A stretch of 20,284 nucleotides of DNA from an uncultured Ruminococcus sp. (GCA_937926145.1 CALANW010000032.1:1-20284); one strand, 5' to 3'. Positions 8,403-16,465 are shown, counted from the stretch's first letter. The notes: generated from the sequence alone by a model not told the origin. Numbers and translations: made by a program.

Positions 8403-8810
8403 TCAGTTTCCGCCGATTGAAAGAGATGCAGGGATTATAGCTCCGACCGCTGCGATTATCGCACCGCCGATAAGAGTCTGAAAACCTCTCGTCTTGCCGT
8501 CGGCATTATCGTCCTTGAAGCCTACACCTGTCTGTATGCCGCCGACCACCGCAACAAGCGAGCCGAGTGCGATAACACCGGGACCGAGCACACCCATAAT
8601 TGCGTCGATCATACCCTGTGCGTCCGCTCCGTCACCTGCGGCATGAACGTTGAGTGTACACATTGATACCGCCGCAGGGAGAACAAGTGCCGCTCTGCCG
8701 AGCTTCGTGTTCATCGCTCTTCCTGCCACATTTGTGGCTGCCACCATTGCCTTTGCGCCCATGTCAGTGATCTTGTCATGGACGGCTTCGATTGAATTCT
8801 TGATGTTCAT
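8403..8810 (-). CDS. VirB2-like pilin / Maff2-type conjugation membrane protein
   Basis: A 135-residue protein. A hydrophobic signal-like segment (about 40-53) ends in NVHA, giving a plausible signal peptidase site near residue 57. The mature part of about 78 residues carries two glycine- and alanine-rich membrane helices (near 73-95 and 109-128) separated by a charged GFKDDNADGKTRG loop. This is the VirB2/pilin plan, and position before the VirB6-like gene agrees; Maff2-type proteins hold this slot in related elements. The ATG at 8810 has an AGGAG site with ideal spacing, but places 38 residues before the signal segment. An internal ATG at 8714 (MNTKLGRAALVLP) has an AGGAAG site and would give an ordinary signal peptide. 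Either start, or both, may be used. Confidence 0.78.
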   Translation of the reverse strand: MNIKNSIEAVHDKITDMGAKAMVAATNVAGRAMNTKLGRAALVLPAAVSMCTLNVHAAGDGADAQGMIDAIMGVLGPGVIALGSLVAVVGGIQTGVGFKDDNADGKTRGFQTLIGGAIIAAVGAIIPASLSIGGN

Positions 8811-8860
8811 GTTGAACTCCTCCTAAAAATGTTGTAAAATATTTATATAAACAAGCCCCA

Positions 8861-8908
8861 CTCGGATTTTCACGCACGTTCATGTATTACTTTTCTGCCG
8901 AATCCGAG
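8861..8908 (-). other. Leader inverted repeat upstream of the pilin gene
   Basis: CTCGGATT (8861-8868) and AATCCGAG (8901-8908) are perfectly complementary across a 32-base loop. On the - strand this lies just after the hairpin terminator at 8921-8970 and about 50 bases before the pilin start. A competing hairpin, GCCG with CGGC, overlaps its upstream arm. The alternatives suggest a folded 5' leader. It does not match an RNA family I know. Confidence 0.4.
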
Positions 8909-8920
8909 CCGGCATTGATT

Positions 8921-8970
8921 ACAAAAAAGGGACTTCAAGCTATACGTTTCCGTATAACCTAAAGTCCCTT
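8921..8970 (-). terminator. Hairpin terminator or attenuator inside the transfer operon
   Basis: On the - strand AAGGGACTT (8962-8970) pairs with AAGTCCCTT (8927-8935). The inner arms TATACG/CGTATA close a GAAA tetraloop, and six T follow (8923-8928). This is a convincing intrinsic terminator between the VirD4 group and the pilin-VirB4 group. No clear promoter follows it (only a weak TATATA near 8845), so it may attenuate rather than end transcription. Confidence 0.7.
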
Positions 8971-8997
8971 GACTGTTACATATTCCCTTGAATATGC

Positions 8998-9126
8998 CTA
9001 TTCGATTTTTAAAATGTGCGGCTTCTGATACACGATAGTGATCTTGTCCTTTACCATTTTGAGAACAACATCATTGCCCTTTTTCAGAAGCTCCGATATT
9101 CGTTTCATCTGTTCATCGGTAAGCAC
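8998..9126 (-). CDS. 42-residue hypothetical protein
   Basis: A short basic protein beginning at GTG (9126), read as MLTDEQMKRISEL and ending KPHILKIE. An AAGGAG site lies seven bases before the GTG. An in-frame ATG at 9144 would add six residues (MERRKA) but lacks a ribosome site. It overlaps the Cys-rich gene by 14 bases. An N-terminal amphipathic helix is followed by a beta-like stretch (DVVLKMVKDKITIVY). Very small proteins with a helix-then-strand pattern occur beside coupling-protein genes in clostridial elements. Function unknown. Confidence 0.6.
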   Translation of the reverse strand: MLTDEQMKRISELLKKGNDVVLKMVKDKITIVYQKPHILKIE

Positions 9127-9328
9127 TGCTTTTCTCCTTTCCATAATAATGTGCATATACAGACGGCCTTTTTTCACGAAGAAGCTCTCTGTAAAAGTCC
9201 TGATTTTCCATATACTTTTCTCTTTCGCAATAAAACGGACAATTTGTTTCTATCCGTTCTTTCAGGGCGGTACAGCCCACACCGTATCTGTCATTATCCG
9301 CAAAACAGCCTTTGCAGTTATTGCTCAT
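9113..9328 (-). CDS. Cys-rich 71-residue protein of the transfer region
   Basis: A small soluble protein whose N-terminal half carries five cysteines (C5, C8, C19, C30, C34; CKGC ... GC ... CPFYC), followed by a charged C-terminal half. The spacing suggests a zinc or other metal site. The start, MSNNCKGC, follows a GGAAGGTG site 18 bases after the VirD4 stop. Small Cys-rich proteins in this slot are common in related elements but have no established role. It could help coupling-protein function or regulation; that is inference from position. Confidence 0.65.
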   Translation of the reverse strand: MSNNCKGCFADNDRYGVGCTALKERIETNCPFYCEREKYMENQDFYRELLREKRPSVYAHYYGKEKSSAYR

Positions 9329-9346
9329 ATCATTTTCATCACCTTC

Positions 9347-11488
9347 CTATGCTGCCGTGAATATTTCCGTGCAGCCTCTGAATTTTTCTCTTATCTCATA
9401 GGGTATATCCGCCATAAGTTCTTCCTCTGTAATTTCCGATTCATCGGAAAACACACAGCGCACTTCTACAATATTTGAATCATCGGCAATGCCTGTGTCA
9501 ATAAAATCTCCAAGCTCGATATATTCAGTTTCGGGAAGCGTGAACATATTGTCCTCAAGGATATATATGTAGGGATTTTCCGTTTCCGACTGTCCCTCCG
9601 AGGGTTTCCAGTGTTCGCCAAGCTCCGCATATCTAGGGTGATTGGCTATATCGAATTTGTGAGTAAAGAACGGCGGCAAACCTCTGACCATTACAATGCA
9701 GTCATTGTTATCCATAGCCGACAATTCATCAATAGTCGCAAGCTCACGTCCGAGAATTGCATTGTTGTATGAACTGCTGCCCTGCTTTCCTTTGGTCTGA
9801 TTGATAGATTGCTGGTCAATAGTTTCCTTGCCAAGCTCCTTTGATACATACTCATTTGTAAACTGATCCTTACCCCCGAGATATATCATGGTATCACAGT
9901 TGCCGCCGAATTCTTCCCACCCCTCCTTATACATTTTCTTCAATTGGGAGAGATTCTGGAGAATGATTTGAATTGAAATCTCAAACTTTCTGCACGTTGC
10001 AAGTATTTTATCTATCTCGGGAATTTTACCGAGATTTGCAAATTCATCAAGCACGAACCGCACATGAACAGGCAGCCTGCCTTTATACAGATTTATGGCT
10101 CTGTCATACAGCGTATCGAAAAGCTGCGTGTACATCATTGCAGCAAGAAAGTTGTATGTGGTATCCGATGACGGAATTACTATGAAAAGTGCGGTATATT
10201 CATCGCCCACTTCTTCAAGGTGGATATTATCCGTGCAGGTCAGATTACGAACATCGGGGAGTTTGAAATACTGGAGCTTTGTTGTAGTCGAGATATGAAT
10301 ACTCTGCATTGTTTTTCCAGCCGCTTGCTTGAATTCCTCATAATACTGCACCGACAATGCTTTCGGGTCAGCTTCTTTTCTCTGGTCGAAAATGAGATCA
10401 AGCTCGGATTTTTCTTCTTCCTTGCCCTCTATGACCTTGGCCTTGTGGATAAGGTCAAGAACGCCTGCAAAATTCTGCTCTTCCTCTGTTCCGGTTTCTA
10501 TGAGAAGAAACGATAATGCTGATAAAAGCAGCCTTGTTGCATCGTCCCAGAAGGAATCTCCACCGCTTGCACCCTCTGCTTTGGTGTTCATCATAAAAAC
10601 ATTTATCATCTTGATTACGTTGTTTGCATTTATTTCACCGTTGTAGTCACGGAGATAATGGAACGGGTTGTAATTTGAGCTGTGCTTCATATCGTTCAGA
10701 TTGAAAACCTTGATTTTGTAACCATGGTTCATAAGCATTTTACCGCAAGCCTGAACCAGCTCACCCGATGGGTCGGTAACAATGTATGATGTATTGCACA
10801 TCAGGAGATTCGGTTTAACCAAAAATCTCGATTTACCCGTTCCCGAACCACCAAGTATGATCTGATTCAGGTTAAGCATTGGCTTGATTTTTGATGCTTC
10901 CTTACCCTGTGAAACTATATCTTTTACCGATACTTTTATATTTGTATCGTGAGATATTTCATTACCTGTTTCCTTTTTCTTAGGCTGAGTTTTTTTCTTC
11001 TTGTCGGACTTTTTCCTATCCGCTTCGGCTTCATTTTTATCACGCTTTTTGCGGTCAAGCACAAGCATAATATCCGAAGCACAGATAACATTGTTGTAAA
11101 AATCATTGGTATCGGCGATTATGTCCTTTTCCGCCTTGCTGCCCCAGCGTGCCGAACCATGTTCGCTGCCCTTTCTGTGATAACGCTTTCCGTCACCCAT
11201 AAGGACATATACGATGATGATAAGGCTTGCAAAAAATCCGATAATGGTTGCTTTTGCAGTCATACCACCTTTGATAAGTGCAGACAAAAGTCCATCCAAT
11301 GTAGCCTCTGCCAGATATTCCTCCGAGTTTGAAAGCAGTTCAAATATCTGTATCTGACCTTCATCTCCTGCGGATAAGTCAAGCAAATATCCGAGGAATA
11401 TTACAGCCGGGAGAGCTATGATGCAGCCAGTTATGACAGCATAAAAATACGGTGAAATTTTATTTTCGGGAGCGCCTATATTAGCCAT
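9347..11488 (-). CDS. virD4: VirD4/TraG-family type IV coupling protein
   Basis: A 713-residue coupling ATPase that links the relaxosome to the transfer channel and pumps DNA across the membrane. Two N-terminal membrane segments (about 15-36 and 79-97) are followed by the conserved HGSARWGS motif, Walker A in GGSGTGKS (K219) and Walker B in VLDEFANLGKIPEI (D481, E482). The Gln-rich ISIQIILQNLSQLKKMY segment follows. A Lys-rich linker lies at about 150-175 (KKSDKKKKTQPKKK). The C-terminal 90 or so residues are acidic and probably bind accessory or relaxase partners. The ATG follows an AGGAG site lying in the last codons of the preceding gene, three bases past its stop. No relaxase is seen in the window. 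Confidence 0.95.
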   Translation of the reverse strand: MANIGAPENKISPYFYAVITGCIIALPAVIFLGYLLDLSAGDEGQIQIFELLSNSEEYLAEATLDGLLSALIKGGMTAKATIIGFFASLIIIVYVLMGDGKRYHRKGSEHGSARWGSKAEKDIIADTNDFYNNVICASDIMLVLDRKKRDKNEAEADRKKSDKKKKTQPKKKETGNEISHDTNIKVSVKDIVSQGKEASKIKPMLNLNQIILGGSGTGKSRFLVKPNLLMCNTSYIVTDPSGELVQACGKMLMNHGYKIKVFNLNDMKHSSNYNPFHYLRDYNGEINANNVIKMINVFMMNTKAEGASGGDSFWDDATRLLLSALSFLLIETGTEEEQNFAGVLDLIHKAKVIEGKEEEKSELDLIFDQRKEADPKALSVQYYEEFKQAAGKTMQSIHISTTTKLQYFKLPDVRNLTCTDNIHLEEVGDEYTALFIVIPSSDTTYNFLAAMMYTQLFDTLYDRAINLYKGRLPVHVRFVLDEFANLGKIPEIDKILATCRKFEISIQIILQNLSQLKKMYKEGWEEFGGNCDTMIYLGGKDQFTNEYVSKELGKETIDQQSINQTKGKQGSSSYNNAILGRELATIDELSAMDNNDCIVMVRGLPPFFTHKFDIANHPRYAELGEHWKPSEGQSETENPYIYILEDNMFTLPETEYIELGDFIDTGIADDSNIVEVRCVFSDESEITEEELMADIPYEIREKFRGCTEIFTAA

Positions 11489-11491
11489 ATA

Positions 11492-13696
11492 TCATCGCTC
11501 CTGTCCCACCAATTTGATATTTTCTTTGAGCTTTTCGCCGCCTGCCTTGACCTTTTCCATAAGCATATTTTTTGCGTTTCCGATAAGGCTTGCGAGATTC
11601 TGCTTATCCGGGTACATAAACTCCTGTTCAGCTTTTTCAAAGGATTTCCGGATATCCCCGATAGTTTTTTCAGGGATACCCATTGCAAGCAGCTTTTCTG
11701 TGTCAAGCTTGTCCAGGGGCATCATTTCCGATTTTCCGTCATGGCTAATTTCGACATACTTGCTTGTGACCTGTGATACAGTCACATCATCGCCAATAGT
11801 TTTAGACTCGGCTGTCTTTACAATATCATCGGCAATGAGCTGTTTCATTACAACGGCAGCGGAAATATCATCTATGATATTGAACTTATCGTGCAAGGCA
11901 CTTTCCACGTCGGCAAGAGAGCTTTCCTTATCTATTGTCATATATTTGTACTCGTCCTGACTTTCACGGATAAGCATTATCCCGTCATCGGTCTTGCAGA
12001 AGCCGCAGTCTTGAAGCTCCGCATTTACAGTTTCAAACGAAGTGATCTCGGACGGGATAATTTCATTTTCCCGTTCAGGCTCGGATATATCTCCGTCACG
12101 ATAGCTTCCGGCAATCTTATCCGCAATTTCCTTTGCAGACATCTCGGAATATCCCATCTGCGAAAGTGCCTCCTGAACTTCCTTAACGGGCATTACGGGA
12201 AGTACCGCAAAACTGTTTGTGTTCCTATCCATAACGCAGCATTTTGAGCCTGTGTCCTTGGGTATCTCTCCTGTCATGCACACCTTTCCGACAATTGCCT
12301 GTGAAAGCTGTGACTGTGCAAGATATTCTCCGATGTTCGGAATATCCACATACACGACCTCGGTCTTTTCCCTGGTGTAATTAAAAATTTCTTTCTGTGG
12401 GGCTGATAATTTATTGTTTATATCCTCCATAAGCATATCCGCAGTTTTGCCCGTGATGCCATGCTCTTTGAGCACAGTCCTCATAACATCGGCATTATCC
12501 AGCTTGACACTGATAATTTCATTCTTTTCCTTATTGAAAAGATTTACACGTTCTCTGCCCTGACCATGCTCATAGACCTTTGTACCCTTAGTTGCATGAG
12601 GGTGTCGGGTATTGTATGATTTTGAAAGCGCCTCGCCGCTTCTGCTCTGCTTTATATTTCCCACACTGTCATATATGGAATATTTTCTTTCCATATCAAG
12701 CTCGGTTTTTATGGATTTTCCGCCGTTTATGATCTCGCAGTCGGACTTATCAAGTCGGATATAGTCCTTGCCCGATGTATTGGGTACACGAAGAAAATAT
12801 GTATTTTCATCGGAAAACTCGGGTACAAGCAGATTTTTTATATCCATTGATATGGTATTATCCGTAACATCAATGCGATACTGTTCGCTTTCCGAAAGGG
12901 ACTTTGCATATTCTTCCCTTGCTTCGGAAAATTTTGGGGCAATATCCGTGCTGTAAAATACAGCAGTTCCCTGCTCGGTCTTTGCAAATTTAATATCAAG
13001 CTCACCGAACTCCGCCAACTTTGCAAGCTCCTGCGCTTCTTCATCGGTTACGATATATGCGGCAAATTCGGGGTTATCCAACGGCGATAACTGATCGTAT
13101 CGGACAACATCAATATTATTTATCTCATTAAGCTGCTGCCGTACATCTTCCATAGCTTTGTTATACTGCCCTTCAAATTCTTTCGGAACAACCGTCATAT
13201 ATTTCCCGTCATCGGTTTTGAAAGCGAAAAGAGGAATATCGTAGCTGTTCATAACATCGGAAGTTATGCGCATTTCTTCTTCGCCTATCTTGTTATTCCC
13301 GTCTCTCAAAATAAAACCGTCAGGCTTTATCTCAATTTCCTTTGACAGCATATGCTGTGCCGCAAGCGCCGCCATATTCCGCTGTGCAGCGGGGATCGCA
13401 ACATAAACGCTGTTGTTATCCTCAATGCCGCCTGTGAAAAATGTTCCGCCCATTTTCTTCATAGCAGCTTCAAACTGCGGCATCAGTTTTTTCGATACGG
13501 GAAGATATTCAAAGCTCATTCCAAGCTGCTGAAGCTTTTCAAAATTTTTCTTGGAAAGCTTGCCGGTCTTTATCTTTGGCTTTTTAGGCGGTTTTGCGTC
13601 CTTTCGGTACTGCTTGTTCCGCTCCATATTTGATATGAACTCCAGAAGCTTCTGTATGAGCGAAGCACATACGGAGCAGGCATCATCTCCTACCAT
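11492..13696 (-). CDS. Large accessory transfer protein, possibly DUF3801/PcfB-like at its N-terminus
   Basis: A 734-residue soluble protein with no signal peptide or membrane segment. A Lys-rich stretch (about 26-47) leads into KLSKKNFEKLQQLGMSFEYLP, which recalls the DUF3801/PcfB proteins that sit directly before coupling-protein genes. The rest looks like successive small alpha/beta modules, each with a strand such as YVAIP, MTVVP, AYIVT, YFLRVP, VYVDIP or AVLPV followed by a helix. PcfB-type proteins bind the coupling protein and help load substrate; that role here is inferred from position. Its ATG overlaps the preceding stop (TAATG), with a GAGGTG site ten bases upstream. It is much longer than ordinary DUF3801 proteins. 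Confidence 0.65.
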   Translation of the reverse strand: MVGDDACSVCASLIQKLLEFISNMERNKQYRKDAKPPKKPKIKTGKLSKKNFEKLQQLGMSFEYLPVSKKLMPQFEAAMKKMGGTFFTGGIEDNNSVYVAIPAAQRNMAALAAQHMLSKEIEIKPDGFILRDGNNKIGEEEMRITSDVMNSYDIPLFAFKTDDGKYMTVVPKEFEGQYNKAMEDVRQQLNEINNIDVVRYDQLSPLDNPEFAAYIVTDEEAQELAKLAEFGELDIKFAKTEQGTAVFYSTDIAPKFSEAREEYAKSLSESEQYRIDVTDNTISMDIKNLLVPEFSDENTYFLRVPNTSGKDYIRLDKSDCEIINGGKSIKTELDMERKYSIYDSVGNIKQSRSGEALSKSYNTRHPHATKGTKVYEHGQGRERVNLFNKEKNEIISVKLDNADVMRTVLKEHGITGKTADMLMEDINNKLSAPQKEIFNYTREKTEVVYVDIPNIGEYLAQSQLSQAIVGKVCMTGEIPKDTGSKCCVMDRNTNSFAVLPVMPVKEVQEALSQMGYSEMSAKEIADKIAGSYRDGDISEPERENEIIPSEITSFETVNAELQDCGFCKTDDGIMLIRESQDEYKYMTIDKESSLADVESALHDKFNIIDDISAAVVMKQLIADDIVKTAESKTIGDDVTVSQVTSKYVEISHDGKSEMMPLDKLDTEKLLAMGIPEKTIGDIRKSFEKAEQEFMYPDKQNLASLIGNAKNMLMEKVKAGGEKLKENIKLVGQER

Positions 13697-14600
13697 TATT
13701 CAGACACCTCGCTTTCGGAAGTTTCGGTCATTCCTTCGATTTTCGGATCTGCATACAGATTTATTATATCTTCTTTTGTGCAGCCGTAGGAATACGGGGA
13801 CATATTAAACATCAGCGATGCGTCCGTATCAATATCCTTTTCCACCGACTTGCTCCAGAGGTTCGGGATATCCAGTTTCAAAACTCGTCTGATACCCACA
13901 TTTTCAAGGAAATATCCCGGATATATTTCCTCATGTGCATAATCGGAATAGTTATGCGATACCTCCGATGTAGCTTTCAGAATATCCCGTTGTCTGATAT
14001 TGAAGCTGTCATCTTCGCTTTCGTAAGTGACCTTGTATTTGTTTGCCGTATCAATATACAGGAAGTGCGTCCGAAAACAATGCTCCTGTCCTCTCCGTTA
14101 TCGGGACCGAATATTTCATTTTCTACATCAGAATAGCTGACCTTGCCGCTTTTGTGGTCTTTAGAATAGTTTATGGAGTTTGATGTATAGCCGAAATTGT
14201 AGTACAGCTCTTCGGGAGTTGTTCCAATCCTTGCACACATTTCTTCGGAAGTGGATTTATTGTTCTCTGCCCATATCTCCATCAGTTTATTCGGGTCAAG
14301 GCGGATAAGGTAAATTGCTTTTCCGTCGATGTCACGATTGATGTTTATGGTTTCGTTATAGAAGATCTCCCACATATCCGGCTGAATAAGTCCGTCCTTG
14401 TCCAGTCCGATAGTCCTTGCATAGTAACGATAGTCGGGCAGGTCGGGGAACTTGTCCTCATTTGCCATTCCCGTTTCAAACCATTCCACCAAGGCATTAT
14501 GCTCCAGCTCTTCGGGAGTAAGTTCCGTTTCTTTGCTCTGCATACAACCTGTGAGCATTATCGGCACAGCTGCAAGAACCATAAGTGCTTTATATTTCAT
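13696..14600 (-). pseudogene. Lipoprotein gene at the head of the transfer operon, broken by a one-base frameshift
   Basis: The first part begins MKYKALMVLAAVPIMLTGC, a lipoprotein signal with the lipobox cysteine at residue 19, and a GGAGG site nine bases before the ATG at 14600. An earlier ATG at 14636 lies inside the promoter -10 and is rejected. After about residue 180 (VFGRT) the frame is lost near 14063-14066 and stops at 13977. Adding one base there (ACTTCC to ACTTTCC) restores a continuous frame, FLYIDTANKYKVTYES and onward, to the TAA at 13696-13698: 301 residues in all. The restored part includes the 67-residue open frame at 13696-13899. Family unknown. It could be a recent mutation or a sequencing error; nothing resembles a programmed slippery site. 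Confidence 0.75.
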
Positions 14601-14634
14601 CTGCGTTTTCCTCCGATCGTTTTTCTGTAATTCC

Positions 14635-14643
14635 ATTATATCA
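14635..14643 (-). promoter_or_regulatory. Extended -10 promoter of the transfer operon
   Basis: On the - strand TGATATAAT gives a perfect extended -10 (TATAAT at 14635-14640, TG two bases upstream). No good -35 lies at 17 bp, which is normal for extended -10 promoters and leaves room for an activator. It is about 35 bases before the lipoprotein ATG at 14600. The CGTA repeats lie about 50-90 bases upstream. Confidence 0.65.
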
Positions 14644-14686
14644 TATTCGATTTTCTGAAATTTCCGAAAAATATGTTGGCGGAAAC

Positions 14687-14726
14687 GATGCGTACAAGTG
14701 CGTAAAGATGCGTAGAGAACCGTAGA
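14687..14726. repeat. Four CGTA boxes at exact 10-bp spacing
   Basis: CGTA occurs at 14691, 14701, 14711 and 14721. The 10-bp units read gatgCGTAca, agtgCGTAaa, gatgCGTAga and gaacCGTAga (14687-14726). The exact 10-bp phase places every box on the same face of the helix, as for an iterated protein-binding site. It lies upstream of the transfer promoter, where an activator or repressor could act. Confidence 0.6.
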
Positions 14727-14741
14727 GATGTCAAAATCATA

Positions 14742-14770
14742 GAATATCTTGTGCTTGTTTACAGATATTC
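14742..14770. repeat. 8-bp inverted repeat (possible operator)
   Basis: GAATATCT (14742-14749) and AGATATTC (14763-14770) form a perfect dyad with a 13-base spacer, so the half-sites are 21 bp apart, two helical turns. It lies between the divergent promoters and is a plausible dimer-binding site. No T-run follows on either strand. Confidence 0.4.
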
Positions 14771-14904
14771 CACACTTTCTGCGTGCCTGAACATTTTGTA
14801 AATTATTTTAATACTTCTCGCGAAAAAAACAAAGTACGCTATGAAGAAGGTACATTCCAGTATATAAGGAAAAAATATATTAAAAGAATAATTGTCAAAT
14901 ATAA

Positions 14905-14933
14905 TTGAAAACATGAGAAAAATATGGTATAAT
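14905..14933 (+). promoter_or_regulatory. Sigma-A promoter of the cargo operon
   Basis: TTGAAA (14905-14910), a 17-bp spacer and TATAAT (14928-14933) with an extended TG-G before the -10. This is close to consensus and predicts strong expression. Start of transcription should be near 14940. The first gene's AAGGAGG site (14964-14970) sits in the loop of a small CTATC/GATAG hairpin (14958-14974). Confidence 0.8.
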
Positions 14934-14978
14934 ATCAATAAATCAATACTTAAAATTCTATCTAAGGAGGATAGTTAA

Positions 14979-16451
14979 ATGAAAAGACAGTATATTTTAT
15001 TAATATGTTTATCCACACTGCTATTATGCAGCTGTAGTTCTGAAAATAATTTTGCCTATAACTACATGATTGACAACTCAAAGATTCAAAATGAAGCAGA
15101 ATATCAAACATATCAGGAAATAAAGGATCAACTCAACGAAAGCGGTGAGTATGATACTCTTCCGAATATTAACGATGCTATTCCCGCTTCTGCTACTATA
15201 AGAGAAAAACCAATATGTGCAACACTGACCCAAAACAGCAAACTCAATGTTACGTATTACTCCGATCCAAAGTGTGAACATGAAATTCGTCCCAATGTTA
15301 CAATAAAAGGTGAATGTCTTAATTATCTGGAGTGTTACCTTGCTCCGGGAGAGAGCATATATGCAAAGGTAGATAATTCTGATGAATTATACGAATTTAG
15401 CCGTTTCCGTATTATTAATGATATAGAAAACCGTGTAGAATCTTCTGATAATTGGTGGTCAATAGAAAACTCGATTTATTCCATTACTGTTCCGGAAGGA
15501 TTTATTGGTACCGATATCATCGTAGAACCACTGGGAGTTTATCATTATAGGATTCTGTCCTTGTCTGATTACATTGATTTTGATGGGTTACAGAAATATA
15601 CTGACGGACAGTGGTTTGTAAATGATGGAAAATACGATGATGGTAACATAAATATACTTCCGAATATTGCTTACACGGTTAAATATGATTACGATGAAAA
15701 CCTGTATTATACTACTGATGAAAATTGCAAACCTACACCTTATCATATTGATGAAAAAAAGGGCATAGTAGAATTTGTAAAGGATAATGGAAACAACACT
15801 TCATATCTCGTAAGGCTTCATCCTTTTGCAAATATCAGCATCCCAAATGATAAAAAGATATTTTCAATTCTTCGTAATCAAGAAGAAGTAAAATCTTCGG
15901 CAAACATAACATCTATTTCAAAACTTAAGGAAGGTGAAGTCATTACTGTTGAACTGAATGACCCGAATTTCAAAGTAAAAGGTATTTCAGATTATTCTAA
16001 ATCAGATAATGGATATAAGTTTACATATGTTGTTCCCAAAGCAACCAAAACAGATAATAACTACTCGTTTAATGTCGAAAAATGGGGTAAAAAATCGCTT
16101 CCGATAACAGTTGACGATAAAAATAAAAATAAGTTCAACTTAATTGGAGCTATCGCTGATATATTTGCTTCTGATAATGCGGACGATTCTGCTGTAGTTA
16201 TTGAAGTATCTGGATCAAAAGCACAGACATATCTGTATAAGGATATAAAGGCTGGCAAGACAATAACTATCAACGAACCTGATACTGTAACTGTAAAAAT
16301 CAATAAAAATGTTATTTCGGCGGGAAATATAAAGATACTTATTAACGGTTCAAAAACATATGAAGTGAATTCTCAATCCAAATCATTTAAATACAATTTC
16401 AAATATGCAGATATTGATAGTCTGAACATTGAAATCAACGAATTGATTTAA
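14979..16451 (+). CDS. Surface lipoprotein of the cargo operon, unknown family
   Basis: A 490-residue protein starting MKRQYILLICLSTLLLCSC. It is a lipoprotein signal with C19 in an LCSC lipobox, so it should be anchored outside the membrane. The rest is rich in beta-type sequence, Asn, Asp and Tyr. Two stretches look duplicated: LNVTYYSDPKCEHEI (89-103) and ENLYYTTDENCKPTPYHI (240-257). Near the C-terminus, LKEGEVITVELNDPNFKV (316-333) and IKAGKTITINEPDTVTVK (423-440) also resemble each other. No catalytic motif is visible, so a binding or adhesive role is more likely than an enzyme. It is the first gene of an operon with two DUF4230-like membrane proteins 14 bases apart. AT-rich compared with the transfer genes. 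I do not recognise the family. Confidence 0.8.
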   Translation: MKRQYILLICLSTLLLCSCSSENNFAYNYMIDNSKIQNEAEYQTYQEIKDQLNESGEYDTLPNINDAIPASATIREKPICATLTQNSKLNVTYYSDPKCEHEIRPNVTIKGECLNYLECYLAPGESIYAKVDNSDELYEFSRFRIINDIENRVESSDNWWSIENSIYSITVPEGFIGTDIIVEPLGVYHYRILSLSDYIDFDGLQKYTDGQWFVNDGKYDDGNINILPNIAYTVKYDYDENLYYTTDENCKPTPYHIDEKKGIVEFVKDNGNNTSYLVRLHPFANISIPNDKKIFSILRNQEEVKSSANITSISKLKEGEVITVELNDPNFKVKGISDYSKSDNGYKFTYVVPKATKTDNNYSFNVEKWGKKSLPITVDDKNKNKFNLIGAIADIFASDNADDSAVVIEVSGSKAQTYLYKDIKAGKTITINEPDTVTVKINKNVISAGNIKILINGSKTYEVNSQSKSFKYNFKYADIDSLNIEINELI

Positions 16452-16465
16452 AGAGGTGGTTTTCT

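Larger units (their letters stand above)
14644..14978. other. Divergent intergenic control region
   Basis: This 335-bp gene-free stretch separates the leftward transfer operon from the rightward cargo operon. It holds the upstream part of the transfer promoter, four 10-bp-phased CGTA boxes, an 8-bp dyad, a TCGCGA palindrome near 14818, and the cargo promoter. I find no credible coding frame or stable RNA gene in it. Confidence 0.6.

Noticed and set aside
9038..9478. 146-codon open frame on the + strand over the Cys-rich gene
   Set aside because: No ribosome site, and it is opposite the virD4 end and two small genes with proper starts.
13977..14100. Programmed frameshift in the lipoprotein gene
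   Set aside because: No slippery heptamer or following RNA structure is evident. A single-base loss explains the data.
14687..14726. Phased repeats as a CRISPR array
   Set aside because: Units are only 10 bp with a 4-base core and no spacers.
14644..14978. Origin of transfer (oriT) in the divergent region
   Set aside because: Repeats and a dyad are present, but there is no relaxase gene nearby and no recognisable nick-site sequence, so the call cannot be supported.
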